Part shown: one piece after another, positions 27,570 to 36,699 of the stretch
Numbering within the stretch: the stretch's first letter is position 1
Layout of the letters: the number at the start of each line of letters is the position of its first letter
DNA from: Clostridium_AD sp050717545
Lineage (GTDB): Bacteria; Bacillota; Clostridia; Clostridiales; Clostridiaceae
Direction: 5' to 3'
Assembly (NCBI RefSeq): GCF_050717545.1
Contig: NZ_JBOITN010000035.1
Location: 58,467-122,466 of the forward strand
Length of the DNA: 64,000 bases
The notes under the pieces: generated by a model
Seen by the model: the letters and a program-made list of their open reading frames with translations, nothing else
Told to the model about the DNA's origin: nothing
The model's database searches: none
Made by a program: the position numbers and the translations under genes

Positions 27570-28739
27570 ATGAGTAAGATGAATGGGTTAATGATACTGG
27601 TTATTATTTTATTTATTTGCTTGTATGGAAGCATAAATTATTATATTGGCCTAAGGATTTGGCAGAACTTATTGAGCCATATTACTTTTTTAAATTCTAA
27701 GGTATATTGGGTAATCTTTTCAATAATAGCAGCCTCATATATTGTAACTACACTGATACCTTCTTTCATGCCAACTTTAATATCAACTAAATTAAATATT
27801 ATAGGATCATATTGGATGGCAATAATGTTTTATCTTATTATAATATTGCCAATCGTAGATTTAATAAGAGTTCTAAACAGGAAAATTGTAATTATTCCAA
27901 GAGGTCTATTTGGTAGTGCTAATATTTCATTAATAGTAATGGGAGTAGTAACTACTTTTATAATTGGGGTAATGATATATGGTACTTGGAGTGCTCGCAC
28001 GGTCAAGGTAACAAAATATGATTTAAATGTTAATAAAACTTCTGGGAGTCTAAAGGCCCTTAAGGTTATTATGGTCTCAGACATTCATCTTGGGATTATG
28101 GTGGATAATGATAGACTTACAGGTATGGTAGATGAAATCAATGATTTAAAACCTGATATTGTTTTAGTACCAGGAGATATAATTGATAGCAGTATTGATC
28201 CTTTTGTAAAAGAAAATATGGCCGATAACTTTAAAAGAATTAAAAGCAAGTATGGAGTATTTGCAAGCCTTGGTAATCATGATGGTATGGGAAGTAAAGT
28301 AGATGATGTGGTTAGGAGTTTTGAAAATGCAGGCATAACTGTGGTAAGGGATAATTCAGTTTTAATTGATAATAGCTTTTATGTTATAGGGAGGGAAGAT
28401 TCATCTCTAGAGCGGGCAGCAAAAATTAAAAGAAAGGATTTGTCATCTTTAATAGAAGACTTAGATAAATCTAAACCATTTTTGCTTATGGATCATCAGC
28501 CAGGTAATTTAAGTGAACCTGAAAAGCAAGGTATTGATTTACAACTATCGGGTCACACTCATAGAGGCCAGATATTTCCTGCAAACATTATAACTAATAG
28601 AATTTTTGAAATCGACTATGGTTATCTAAAAAAGAATAATTCTCAATTTATTGTATCTTCAGGTTATGGAACTTGGGGGCCACCAATTAGAATAGGTAGC
28701 CGCTCGGAAATTGTTGAAATAAATCTAAAATTTAAATAA
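27570..28739 (+). CDS. Membrane-anchored metallophosphoesterase, YkuE/YaeI type
   Basis: A protein of 389 residues. Four hydrophobic helices fill about residues 8-150. The calcineurin-like domain follows, with all metal-ligand motifs: VSDIHLG, VPGDIID, GNHDG, DHQP and GHTHRGQIFP. The family cleaves phosphate mono- or diesters at the membrane surface; the natural substrate is unknown here. The ribosome site AAGGAG stands before the ATG. It is a single-gene transcript with its own terminator. Confidence 0.85.
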   Translation: MSKMNGLMILVIILFICLYGSINYYIGLRIWQNLLSHITFLNSKVYWVIFSIIAASYIVTTLIPSFMPTLISTKLNIIGSYWMAIMFYLIIILPIVDLIRVLNRKIVIIPRGLFGSANISLIVMGVVTTFIIGVMIYGTWSARTVKVTKYDLNVNKTSGSLKALKVIMVSDIHLGIMVDNDRLTGMVDEINDLKPDIVLVPGDIIDSSIDPFVKENMADNFKRIKSKYGVFASLGNHDGMGSKVDDVVRSFENAGITVVRDNSVLIDNSFYVIGREDSSLERAAKIKRKDLSSLIEDLDKSKPFLLMDHQPGNLSEPEKQGIDLQLSGHTHRGQIFPANIITNRIFEIDYGYLKKNNSQFIVSSGYGTWGPPIRIGSRSEIVEINLKFK

Positions 28740-28761
28740 TAAATACTTATTTAGAGTGTAG

Positions 28762-28812
28762 AAGAAGTTGTTATATTGCTTAGGTTAAGTAATATAACAG
28801 CTTCTTATTTTA
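28762..28812 (+). terminator. Rho-independent terminator
   Basis: A stem of about 21 bp with one mismatch or wobble at two places (28762-28782 with 28786-28806) has a tight loop and a following ATTTTAT. Confidence 0.8.
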
Positions 28813-28837
28813 TATTAAAGTGTAGTATAAAAATAAG

Positions 28838-28863
28838 TTTATACTTTGTTTATACTTTGTTTA
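28838..28863 (+). repeat. Short tandem repeat, 11-base unit
   Basis: The unit TTTATACTTTG occurs twice in tandem with a partial third copy, in the intergenic space before the small membrane protein gene. Confidence 0.6.
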
Positions 28864-28949
28864 GAGAAAGTAGAGAGATATAATTTAAAATAGAAATATA
28901 AGAAATTAATATAGTTATAAATAGTTAATACATAATTTTGGAGGTTAAG

Positions 28950-29147
28950 ATGATTAAAATATTGTTTGTAATGGTGATTATAGTAACAATAATAGCATTA
29001 TGTTTTTGGGTTAACGGAATAAAGTATATCAAAAAGGATGAATACAATAAAAAAGGTATTAAATATATTCTAGGAGCTACCAGTGTTACAGGAATATGTA
29101 TCATTTTAACTGCCATACTGTTTATACCTACATTTTATCAAATATAA
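28950..29147 (+). CDS. Small two-helix membrane protein of unknown function
   Basis: A protein of 65 residues: a hydrophobic helix (about 3-24), a basic loop (KYIKKDEYNKKGIKY) and a second helix (about 43-63). ATG 28950 is served by TTGGAGG ending a few bases upstream; a TTG at 28938 overlaps that site and is rejected. A terminator follows at once, so it is a stand-alone small gene. No family is recognised. Confidence 0.55.
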   Translation: MIKILFVMVIIVTIIALCFWVNGIKYIKKDEYNKKGIKYILGATSVTGICIILTAILFIPTFYQI

Positions 29148-29167
29148 AATATAATCATGAATTTGTT

Positions 29168-29196
29168 AAAAAGCTCTGATTATTCAGAGCTTTTTT
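29168..29196. terminator. Rho-independent terminator
   Basis: AAAAGCTCTGA paired with TCAGAGCTTTT, with a T6 run; the A run on the left allows action on the other strand too. Confidence 0.85.
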
Positions 29197-29204
29197 GTTG
29201 AATA

Positions 29205-29343
29205 TTATTCGTATCTTAATGCATCTATTGGATTCAATTTTGATGCTTTATCTACAGGATAAATTCCAAAGACCAAACCTAAATTACTGAAAATGCAAAA
29301 GCAACAAATTAATATTTCAGCTCCGCAGGAGATGATTTAATTG
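29205..29343 (-). pseudogene. Remnant C-terminus of a MacB/FtsX-type ABC transporter permease
   Basis: On the minus strand the last 25 or so codons read GLVFGIYPVDKASKLNPIDA and then LRYE before a stop. This is the hallmark C-terminal end of MacB-like FtsX permeases. Just upstream, in a shifted frame, IKSSPAE fits the preceding family segment, so the fragment also carries a frameshift. Nothing further upstream of the old gene remains; the ferritin-like gene occupies that place. Confidence 0.65.
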
Positions 29344-29354
29344 TAATTAGAATA

Positions 29355-29801
29355 TTATTGGGCATTACCATAGGTATTTATAAGATTGTTTAGTGAATTA
29401 ATATTAGTTTGGTGATGACTTATTATTTCATTAAGGAGTTGGTCACTACTAAAATCTGTATTACTAGTTAACATTTCATTAACTGCTTTAGTTCCTATAT
29501 GCTCTTCTTTTAGTGCCTCTCTAAGGTAGCTGACGTTATCTGTGGTGCCAATGTGTTTTATATTTGATATAGTCTCAGACACCATTCCATCAATACCTAT
29601 GCCACGGTGTGGATTGCCTCCAAGTTCTTGTATCTTAGTAGAAAGTTGTGATGCATGTTGCTTATGAGTTTCTTGTATTTTCTTGAGTTCATTTTTAGCA
29701 TTAACATCATCGGCATGCATTATTAATGCAGCGAAACTTTTAATAGCAATATATTCACCTTCAAGAATGGAATTTAAATTTTTAATGTCTTCACTATTCA
29801 T
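29355..29801 (-). CDS. Ferritin-like four-helix protein (DUF2383-like)
   Basis: A protein of 148 residues, helical throughout. The pattern LEGEYIAIKSF, then HKQHASQLSTKIQELGG, then LKEEHIGTKAVNEM and SHHQTNINSLNNLI puts Glu and His residues on four helices as in ferritin-like DUF2383 proteins, which may bind a di-metal site. The start is the ATG at 29801, served by GAGGAG 8 bases upstream, rather than the longer open frame. Its role is unknown; stress or sporulation links are only guesses. Confidence 0.65.
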   Translation of the reverse strand: MNSEDIKNLNSILEGEYIAIKSFAALIMHADDVNAKNELKKIQETHKQHASQLSTKIQELGGNPHRGIGIDGMVSETISNIKHIGTTDNVSYLREALKEEHIGTKAVNEMLTSNTDFSSDQLLNEIISHHQTNINSLNNLINTYGNAQ

Positions 29802-30022
29802 ATTATCAACTCCTCTAATATTTATGTTGCCCAAATGGTTTGTTTTTATCAAAACCAAATTGAAAACAAGTAGACTTTTTAAGCTAAGTATCTTATATGT
29901 AATTAAATTATGATGAATAACATCAATTTTACAGCAAAAATGAATTAACTCATTAATTAAATATCTTGATAAAAATAACTATGAACTTTATAATTGAATT
30001 AGAGCTCAAAGGAAGGTGACTT

Positions 30023-31369
30023 ATGGGTACAATTAATTCTTATTATTATAATCAAGTTATAAACTCTATAAATGAAGGTGTTATTGTTATAGATAAAGAA
30101 GGCACCATAAAAATAATTAATAATGCTGCAGAAAAAATGTTAAAGGTAAATGCAGAAAGTAGCTTAGGAAAGTATATTTTAAATATATTCCCATATGGTG
30201 AATTATTAAGTGTTATGAATAATTGCCAAACACAATTTAATAAAAAAGAAGGCAAATTTGTTGTAACTCGTAAACCAATAATTCAAAATGGTGAAGTAAT
30301 AGGTGGCATACAAATATTTAGTGAGAAAATGGGAAGTAATTTTATAACAAATTCACAAAATGATGTTTTTGAAAATAATTCAGGTAAAGATAAAAAAGTA
30401 ATATATACTTTTAAAAATATTTTAGGCGCCAGCGATAAAAGCCGTAAGGTAATGGATTTTGCAAAAAGAGTAGCTAAGATAGAATCAAACGTATTAATTA
30501 CTGGAGAAAGTGGGACTGGTAAAGAACTTTTTGCTCATTCAATTCACAATGCAAGTAGACGATGTTTAAAACCATTTGTAAAAATTAATTGTGGAGCTAT
30601 ACCTGCAGAGCTTTTTGAATCGGAAATGTTTGGCTATGAAGAAGGTGCATTTACTGGAGCTAAAAGATCAGGCAAGATAGGTAAATTTGAACATGCAAAT
30701 GGAGGCACCATTTTGCTTGATGAAATTGGGGATATGCCTATGAATATGCAAGTTAAACTCTTAAGGATTATTCAAGAAAAAGAGTTAGTGAGGGTTGGTG
30801 GGAATGACGCTATAAAAGTTGATATAAGAGTTATAGCTTCCACAAATAAGTCGCTTGAGAAGTTAATAAACGATGGAAAATTTAGAGAAGATCTGTATTA
30901 TAGGTTGGATGTTATGCATTTAAAAGTGCCAGCATTAAGAGAGAGAATAGAAGATATTGAGGAACTTTCTAATGGTCTGCGGATAAAAATATGTAAAAAA
31001 AATGGTATTTACTCAGAAGGTATCTCGAGAGATGCTATTGATTATTTAAAGTCTTATAGTTGGCCGGGAAACATAAGACAACTAGAAAATGTATTAGAAA
31101 GAGCTATAAATTTGCTTGATGAAGAACTTTTTATAATGCCAAAACATTTACCAGAAAAGATTACAAAAAATGTAATAAAAAAATATTCATTAGAAAATAA
31201 TTATTTAAAAGATGTTGTTGAAAATGTTGAAAAAGACCTTATTATGGAATGCATTGAAAAAACAGGTGGAAATAAAAAAGAAACTGCAAAAATATTGGGA
31301 CTTAGCAGAGCAGGATTATATAAGAAATTAAATCGGTATAATCTAATGAAATCAACCGGTACACAATAG
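30023..31369 (+). CDS. Sigma-54-dependent transcriptional activator with PAS domain
   Basis: A protein of 448 residues. A PAS domain (about 10-110) senses an unknown signal. The AAA+ activator domain has Walker A GESGTGKE, the sigma-54 contact loop GAFTGA, Walker B ILLDEIGD and the arginine-finger region REDLYYRLDV. The C-terminal Fis-type helix-turn-helix (NKKETAKILGLSRAGLYKKL) binds DNA. The gene directly precedes a sigma-54 promoter in front of thlA, with two related palindromes between, so thlA is the likely target. AAGGAAGG stands before the ATG. Confidence 0.95.
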   Translation: MGTINSYYYNQVINSINEGVIVIDKEGTIKIINNAAEKMLKVNAESSLGKYILNIFPYGELLSVMNNCQTQFNKKEGKFVVTRKPIIQNGEVIGGIQIFSEKMGSNFITNSQNDVFENNSGKDKKVIYTFKNILGASDKSRKVMDFAKRVAKIESNVLITGESGTGKELFAHSIHNASRRCLKPFVKINCGAIPAELFESEMFGYEEGAFTGAKRSGKIGKFEHANGGTILLDEIGDMPMNMQVKLLRIIQEKELVRVGGNDAIKVDIRVIASTNKSLEKLINDGKFREDLYYRLDVMHLKVPALRERIEDIEELSNGLRIKICKKNGIYSEGISRDAIDYLKSYSWPGNIRQLENVLERAINLLDEELFIMPKHLPEKITKNVIKKYSLENNYLKDVVENVEKDLIMECIEKTGGNKKETAKILGLSRAGLYKKLNRYNLMKSTGTQ

Positions 31370-31376
31370 TAAACAT

Positions 31377-31391
31377 GTAAACTTTGTTTAC
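31377..31391. promoter_or_regulatory. Candidate upstream activator site 1
   Basis: The palindrome GTAAACTTTGTTTAC (6-bp arms) lies just after the activator gene, about 265 bases before the sigma-54 promoter, and matches the second palindrome at 31570 in 12 of 15 positions. Confidence 0.5.
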
Positions 31392-31569
31392 GCAAGGGTT
31401 TTTAATATAAATAGTAGTTCTGGTATTTTAATTGAAAATTATAGGTAAAATTAAACAACTGGTCATACCAATGTATTGGAAGGTGTTGAAAGCACTTTTA
31501 GTTATTTTTTTAACAAATAAGATATAATATTAACAAGCTTACGTTAAAAAAGTGTATAGAACTATTAGT

Positions 31570-31584
31570 GTTAACTAAGTTTAC
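31570..31584. promoter_or_regulatory. Candidate upstream activator site 2
   Basis: GTTAACTAAGTTTAC, a near copy of the palindrome at 31377, lies 72 bases upstream of the sigma-54 promoter, a normal distance for an enhancer site. Confidence 0.5.
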
Positions 31585-31655
31585 ATATATAATCATAAAC
31601 AGTTTCGCTCTATCTAAAGGGGTTGGTATAGTTAGCTTTATAATATTTTGAATAG

Positions 31656-31673
31656 TTGGCACGAAATATGCTT
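31656..31673 (+). promoter_or_regulatory. Sigma-54 (-24/-12) promoter of thlA
   Basis: TTGGCACGAAATATGCTT has the GG (31658-31659) and GC (31670-31671) dinucleotides exactly 10 bases apart and a full TTGGCAC -24 box. It lies 98 bases before the thiolase start. A possible sigma-A extended -10 (TGTGGTAAAAT, near 31723) sits closer to the gene. Confidence 0.8.
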
Positions 31674-31770
31674 ATAATATATATACATAGGAAAGTTTTT
31701 TAATGTAGAGGATAAATCCTTATTATGTGGTAAAATATCATTATAAATAAAATTAATGGAGGGTTATAAC

Positions 31771-32949
31771 ATGAGAGAAGTAGTAATAGTAGGAGCAGCA
31801 AGAACAGCAATAGGATCTTTTGGTGGAGGATTATCAAAACTTTCAGCAGTAGAAATGGGAACGGTTGCAGCTAAGGAAGCTATAAAAAGATCAGGAGTTA
31901 AACCAGAATTAGTAGAAGAAGCTATTATAGGTAACGTAATTCAAGCTGGACTTGGACAAAATGTTGCTAGGCAAATAGCTTTAAATGCAGGATTAGATAT
32001 TTCATCTTCAGCACTTACAATAAATAAGGTTTGTGGTTCAGGACTTAGAGCTGTAAGCATGGCTGCACAGATTATAATGTGTGGAGATGCAGAAGTAGTT
32101 TTAGCAGGTGGAACTGAAAGCATGAGCAATGCTCCATATGCACTTCCAAACAATAGATGGGGTGCAAGAATGGGAGACGGTAAAGTAGTTGATACTATGA
32201 TCAAAGATTCTTTATGGGATGCATTTAATGACTATCATATGGGAGTAACAGCAGAAAATATTGCAGCACAGTGGAACATAACAAGAGAAGATCAAGATCA
32301 ATTTGCTTTGAAAAGTCAACTAAAAGCTGAAGCAGCTATAAAAGGCGGCAAATTTAAAGATGAGATCGTTCCAGTGGAAATCCCACAAAGAAAAGGTGAT
32401 CCAATAATATTTGATACAGATGAATTCCCAAAATTTGGTTCAACTATAGAAAAAATAGGTAAATTAAAACCAGCATTTAAAAAAGGTGGTACAGTAACTG
32501 CAGCTAATGCATCAGGAATAAATGATGGCGCAGTTATGTTCGTAGTAATGTCAAGAGCTAAAGCAGACCAACTAGGACTTAAACCACTAGTTACAATTAA
32601 ATCTTATGCATCAGCAGGAGTAGATCCAAAAATAATGGGATATGGACCAGTTCCATCATCTAAGAAAGCATTAGAAAAAGCAGGACTTACTGTAGCTGAT
32701 TTAGACTTAATAGAAGCTAATGAAGCATTTGCTTCTCAATCATTAGCAGTAGCTAGAGATTTAGGACTTAATCCAGAAATAGTAAATGTTAATGGTGGAG
32801 CTTTAGCTCTTGGCCATCCAGTAGGATGTTCAGGTGGTAGAATACTTATCACATTAATATATGAAATGATTAAAAGAGATTCTAAAACAGGACTTGCTAC
32901 ATTATGTATAGGTGGCGGTCAAGGAACTGCAATTATCGTTCAAAGATAA
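31771..32949 (+). CDS. thlA: Acetyl-CoA acetyltransferase (thiolase)
   Basis: Condenses two acetyl-CoA to acetoacetyl-CoA, the first step toward butyrate and butanol. The protein is 392 residues, normal. Cys88 in NKVCGSG is the acyl carrier; GHPVGCSGGR and CIGGGQG hold the other active-site residues. ATG 31771 is the start, served by GGAGGG; an ATG at 31756 contains that ribosome site itself. The codon use is unusually even and highly expressed in style compared with neighbours. Transcription is probably under sigma-54 control by the adjacent activator. Confidence 0.95.
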   Translation: MREVVIVGAARTAIGSFGGGLSKLSAVEMGTVAAKEAIKRSGVKPELVEEAIIGNVIQAGLGQNVARQIALNAGLDISSSALTINKVCGSGLRAVSMAAQIIMCGDAEVVLAGGTESMSNAPYALPNNRWGARMGDGKVVDTMIKDSLWDAFNDYHMGVTAENIAAQWNITREDQDQFALKSQLKAEAAIKGGKFKDEIVPVEIPQRKGDPIIFDTDEFPKFGSTIEKIGKLKPAFKKGGTVTAANASGINDGAVMFVVMSRAKADQLGLKPLVTIKSYASAGVDPKIMGYGPVPSSKKALEKAGLTVADLDLIEANEAFASQSLAVARDLGLNPEIVNVNGGALALGHPVGCSGGRILITLIYEMIKRDSKTGLATLCIGGGQGTAIIVQR

Positions 32950-32970
32950 TTGTTGAACATAATTTTAAAA

Positions 32971-32994
32971 AACCAGCAAATGCTGGTTTTTTTT
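32971..32994 (+). terminator. Rho-independent terminator of thlA
   Basis: AACCAGCA paired with TGCTGGTT, a 2-base spacer that makes a tight loop, and eight T residues. Confidence 0.9.
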
Positions 32995-33179
32995 ATTTTC
33001 TACAGAATTATGTAATTATTTATTAACTATTGTAATATTAATTAAATAAGAATAAACTTTAAAGGTTAGATATAAACTAGGATGAGAAAAATTTAAGGTG
33101 GATTTAATAATAATGTTGCACATTACCAAAGAATAACCTCTAGTGTTATGGTATAATTATTAGGATAGGAGTGATATAG

Positions 33180-33698
33180 ATGGTTAAAATAAAAAATGCT
33201 GTACCAAACATTTTTACATTAAGCAATATGTCTTGTGGAATTATGTCTATACTTATGAGTTTTGATGAAAATTATAAATTAGCAGCAATATTTATTCTTT
33301 TGGCAGGAATATTTGATAGATATGATGGCAAGATAGCTAGATTTTTGAATGTAGAAAATGATTTAGGAAAAGAACTAGATTTATTATGTGATTTAGTATC
33401 TTTCGGCGTTGCACCTTCCATATTGATATTTAATATTTATAACTTTGCGGGACTTGGATATATTGGTTATTTAATGGTTTTGGTTTTCCCGGTAGCAGGA
33501 GCATATAGACTAGCAAAATATAATATTACAGATTTTGATGGAGTTTTTTCAGGAATTCCTATTACCATTACAGGAACATTTTTAGCAGTGTATGCTTTAT
33601 TCATGTTTAATAAGGCTTCAAATTTAGGGCCTACAATATTTCTAATGGTTGTATTATCTTATTTAATGATAAGTAAATTAAGATTTAAAAAACAATAA
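33180..33698 (+). CDS. pssA: CDP-diacylglycerol-serine O-phosphatidyltransferase
   Basis: A membrane enzyme of 172 residues that makes phosphatidylserine. The CDP-alcohol phosphatidyltransferase signature DGX2ARX8GX3DX3D is complete: DGKIAR, then G, then D and D in KELDLLCD. NIFTLSNMSCG at the start and about six helices are typical of the short Gram-positive PssA. AGGAGTG precedes ATG 33180. Another CDP-alcohol transferase is possible, but the N-terminus favours PssA. Confidence 0.88.
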   Translation: MVKIKNAVPNIFTLSNMSCGIMSILMSFDENYKLAAIFILLAGIFDRYDGKIARFLNVENDLGKELDLLCDLVSFGVAPSILIFNIYNFAGLGYIGYLMVLVFPVAGAYRLAKYNITDFDGVFSGIPITITGTFLAVYALFMFNKASNLGPTIFLMVVLSYLMISKLRFKKQ

Positions 33699-33734
33699 TT
33701 ATAATAAAAATAATTAAAACGCAATTATAAGTAA

Positions 33735-33761
33735 AACCTCACTTTGTAGTGAGGTTTTTTT
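33735..33761. terminator. Bidirectional terminator overlapping the deacetylase 3' end
   Basis: AAACCTCACT and AGTGAGGTTT pair around a short loop with A and T runs outside. The stop codon of the convergent deacetylase gene (33739-33741) lies inside the left arm, so coding and terminator sequence coincide. Confidence 0.85.
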
Positions 33762-34530
33762 GATTTTTGAATTTATAATAATATTCAGGGGTATTCTCAG
33801 TAATAGGTTTAAATTCATAACCTAAATTAAGATAATATTTTATGATACCTGGCAGTGCCTTTACAGTATTTTTGTTATTAGAATTACAGTGCATAAGTAT
33901 TATTGCCTCATTTTTGTTTCCTTTAATGGTTTGTGAATTTTTAATAAGTTCTGAGACACTTAAATTAGGGTCAATACCATCACATATATCAACATTCCAA
34001 TCATACACCTTATAGTTATTTTTATGAATATTATTTAAAGTAAAGGTGGTTAAGCGTTTGGAACTACCACCTGGGAATCTGATAACTTTAGGTGCAAAAC
34101 CAGTAACTTCTTCAACTTTAGCGGATGTTTTTTTCATTTCGTCAATAAATTTTTCCGGGCTTCTATATATTTTTTTGAAATTATGGCTGTAGGTATGAAG
34201 ACCTATGCTATGACCTTCGGTGTAGATTCTCTTAAGAATAGTTTCTCTACCTTCTATTTCTTTTCCTACAACGAAAAAAGTAGCCTTTATATTCCATTTT
34301 TTTAATGTATCCAGTAAGGAATCAGTAACTACGTGTGTAGGGCCATCATCAAAGGTTAAATAAGCAAATTTAGGAGCCTTAATTTCACGGGCATCTTTTA
34401 GCGAAATAGTCAGAGGTATAAATGTCTCTGCACAAAAGCGATTAATATTTATATGGGAACTGATAGTCAGTAAAAAACAAATAATAGTACAAGCAAAAAT
34501 AAATACAACATTTGTTTTTCTAAAATTCAT
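33739..34530 (-). CDS. Polysaccharide deacetylase family protein
   Basis: A protein of 263 residues with an N-terminal membrane anchor or signal (about 8-28) and a NodB-homology domain. All five NodB motifs are visible: TFDDGP (metal and catalytic Asp), HTYSH (metal His pair), RFPGGSS, DWNVD and ILMHC. It probably removes acetyl groups from peptidoglycan or a related polymer outside the cell, like PdaA. The ATG at 34530 is preferred, as AAAGGTG lies 9-10 bases before it; a GTG four codons upstream overlaps that site. Confidence 0.88.
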   Translation of the reverse strand: MNFRKTNVVFIFACTIICFLLTISSHININRFCAETFIPLTISLKDAREIKAPKFAYLTFDDGPTHVVTDSLLDTLKKWNIKATFFVVGKEIEGRETILKRIYTEGHSIGLHTYSHNFKKIYRSPEKFIDEMKKTSAKVEEVTGFAPKVIRFPGGSSKRLTTFTLNNIHKNNYKVYDWNVDICDGIDPNLSVSELIKNSQTIKGNKNEAIILMHCNSNNKNTVKALPGIIKYYLNLGYEFKPITENTPEYYYKFKNQKNLTTK

Positions 34531-34733
34531 AGTATCACTCACCTTTAGTTTTTGTTGTAGTTAGTGTACCCAGAAAAAACTAATTAAAGCAGTGAGGTTA
34601 CAATTTTATTAAATAAAAAAATTAAAATTCTGTATTAATTTTATAGTAGTTAGTGTAAAATTAAGTATGAATAGAAAACATGAAGTAGATTATAAAACGA
34701 ATATAAGTGAAACTTAATTGAAGGGATGATAGT

Positions 34734-34988
34734 ATGATAACAATTAGTGTTTGCGTTGGCAGTGCCTGTCATTTAAAAGGATCTTCTAAAGTGATAGAGG
34801 AATTACAAAAGTTAATTGCAAAAAATAAAGTATCAGATATGGTAGAACTTAAAGGGGCATTTTGTATTGGTAGATGCACTGAGGGAGTTTCAGTAACTGT
34901 GGATGATAAAGATTTTTTTTCATTAAATGAGAATAATGTACAAACATTTTTTAACGAAACTATTATGAGAGGTATGCAATATGAGTAA
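34734..34988 (+). CDS. Thioredoxin-like [2Fe-2S] ferredoxin (NuoE-like)
   Basis: A protein of 84 residues. Cys7, Cys12, Cys44 and Cys48 give the C-x4-C ... C-x3-C pattern of thioredoxin-fold [2Fe-2S] ferredoxins such as the C-terminal part of NuoE/HydC. It overlaps the start of the sensory hydrogenase gene by 8 bases and probably passes electrons to or from that protein. A GAAGGG site precedes the ATG. Confidence 0.85.
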   Translation: MITISVCVGSACHLKGSSKVIEELQKLIAKNKVSDMVELKGAFCIGRCTEGVSVTVDDKDFFSLNENNVQTFFNETIMRGMQYE

Positions 34989-36699
34989 TATAAATTTTTC
35001 TAAAGCAAATTGTACAAATTGTTACAAGTGTCTTCGATCATGTCCTGTAAAGGCAATAAAATTCGAGAATGGGCAAGCTACAATAGATGAAGAAAGATGT
35101 ATAGAATGTGGACATTGTCTAACGGTATGTCCGCAAAATGCTAGAGAGATAAAAAGTGATGTGGATATAGTTAAATTGGCAATATATTCAGGAAGAAAAG
35201 TCATAGTAAGTTTAGCACCTTCTTTCGCTGGTTTTTTTGATGTGCAGGCAAGTAGAGTTGTTGCTGCTTTAAAGAAGTTAGGATTTAATATAATAGAAGA
35301 AACTGCAGTAGGGGCAGAAGTAGTATGTGAATTATATAATGATTACATAAGAGATAATAAGCAAGATGTTTATATAACTACAGCATGTCCATCAACTAAT
35401 TATTTAGCAGAAAAATATTATAAAGAAATTATACAATATTTAATTCCTAGCGCATCTCCAATGATAGCTCATGGTAAGTTACTAAAAAATAAATTTGGTG
35501 AAGACAGTTTTGTTGTATTTATAGGCCCATGTCTTTCAAAAAAATCTGAGTTTGATAGTTGTTTACAAGAAAATATAATTAATGCTGTATTAACTTTCGA
35601 TGAGGTGGATTCTTGGATTCTTGAATGTGGTATAAAAATGGAGGATCTTGAGGAAGAAGACTTTAATACATCTCCTTATAGTAAAGGTCAAGGATTCCCT
35701 ATGGGGGGAGGTATTATAGAGGCAATGCGGGATAGATTAAAAGAAAGTAAGCTTAATGTTATTACTGTAAGTGGTATGGAAGAGTGTATAGAAGTGTTTA
35801 ATAGCGTTAAGAATGGTGATTTAAAAGACATTTTTATTGAAGTCAGTGCCTGCAAGGGGAGTTGTATTGGTGGACCAGTTATGGTTAAAAATGGTGAAAA
35901 TTACTATGCTAAATTAAATAAAGTGAAAAATTACATAAGTAGTCGTAAAAATTATAATAATCCAAGATATATAGAGATCCCTGGGGATATGAGTTTCTAT
36001 AGGGGATTTACTGAAAAACCTATTAAAAGAGTTATAGCTACAGAAGAAGAAATCATAACTATTATGAAAACAATGGGGAAACATGAACTTAAAGATGAAC
36101 TAAATTGTGGTGTGTGCGGATATGACACATGCAGAATAAAGGCTCAAGCTATATTTGAAGGTATGGCGGAAACAAATATGTGCCTTCATTATATGAGAAC
36201 TAAAGCAGAAAGTCTTTCTAATGAAATTGTGGAAAATACTGCTAGTATTCTAATTCTACTTGATGGAGAAATGAATGTAAGAGAGATAAATCCAGCGGCT
36301 AAGGCTATATTTAAAATACAAGCTGAAAATATTATAGGTAAACCTATATCTGTAATTATTGATGATGAGAATTTTAAAAAGGTAAGAGAAACTGGAATAA
36401 GTATAATAGGGAAAAAAGTTGATTATCTAAAGTATGGAGTAATGTTTATAGCGAATATTGTATATCTTTCTAAACAAGACATGGTACTTGTAAGTATGAT
36501 TAATATTATGGCGGAAGAGAAAAATAAAAAAGAATTAAAGAAGGTTAAAGAAAATACTCTAGATGCTGCTCAAGAGGTTATTGATAAGCAAATGAGAGTT
36601 GCTCAAGAAATAGCAAGTCTACTTGGAGAAACAACTGCAGAAACAAAAATTATTTTAACTAAGTTAAAAAAAATAGTGGCAGGAGAAGATGGTGAGTAA
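34981..36699 (+). CDS. Putative sensory [FeFe]-hydrogenase with ferredoxin and PAS domains (group C, HydS-like)
   Basis: A protein of 572 residues. Two [4Fe-4S] ferredoxin motifs lie at about 11-21 and 40-50. The H-cluster domain has divergent motifs TTACPSTNY (L1), IGPCLSKKSE (L2) and SACKGSCIGG (L3). A further four-Cys motif, CGVCGYDTC, lies near 375, a PAS domain at about 410-510, and a C-terminal helical tail. This architecture defines group C [FeFe]-hydrogenases, thought to sense H2 rather than turn it over. It lies between a [2Fe-2S] protein and a PP2C phosphatase, and faces the hydABC operon, its likely target. The role is inferred from known context. Confidence 0.9.
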   Translation: MSNINFSKANCTNCYKCLRSCPVKAIKFENGQATIDEERCIECGHCLTVCPQNAREIKSDVDIVKLAIYSGRKVIVSLAPSFAGFFDVQASRVVAALKKLGFNIIEETAVGAEVVCELYNDYIRDNKQDVYITTACPSTNYLAEKYYKEIIQYLIPSASPMIAHGKLLKNKFGEDSFVVFIGPCLSKKSEFDSCLQENIINAVLTFDEVDSWILECGIKMEDLEEEDFNTSPYSKGQGFPMGGGIIEAMRDRLKESKLNVITVSGMEECIEVFNSVKNGDLKDIFIEVSACKGSCIGGPVMVKNGENYYAKLNKVKNYISSRKNYNNPRYIEIPGDMSFYRGFTEKPIKRVIATEEEIITIMKTMGKHELKDELNCGVCGYDTCRIKAQAIFEGMAETNMCLHYMRTKAESLSNEIVENTASILILLDGEMNVREINPAAKAIFKIQAENIIGKPISVIIDDENFKKVRETGISIIGKKVDYLKYGVMFIANIVYLSKQDMVLVSMINIMAEEKNKKELKKVKENTLDAAQEVIDKQMRVAQEIASLLGETTAETKIILTKLKKIVAGEDGE

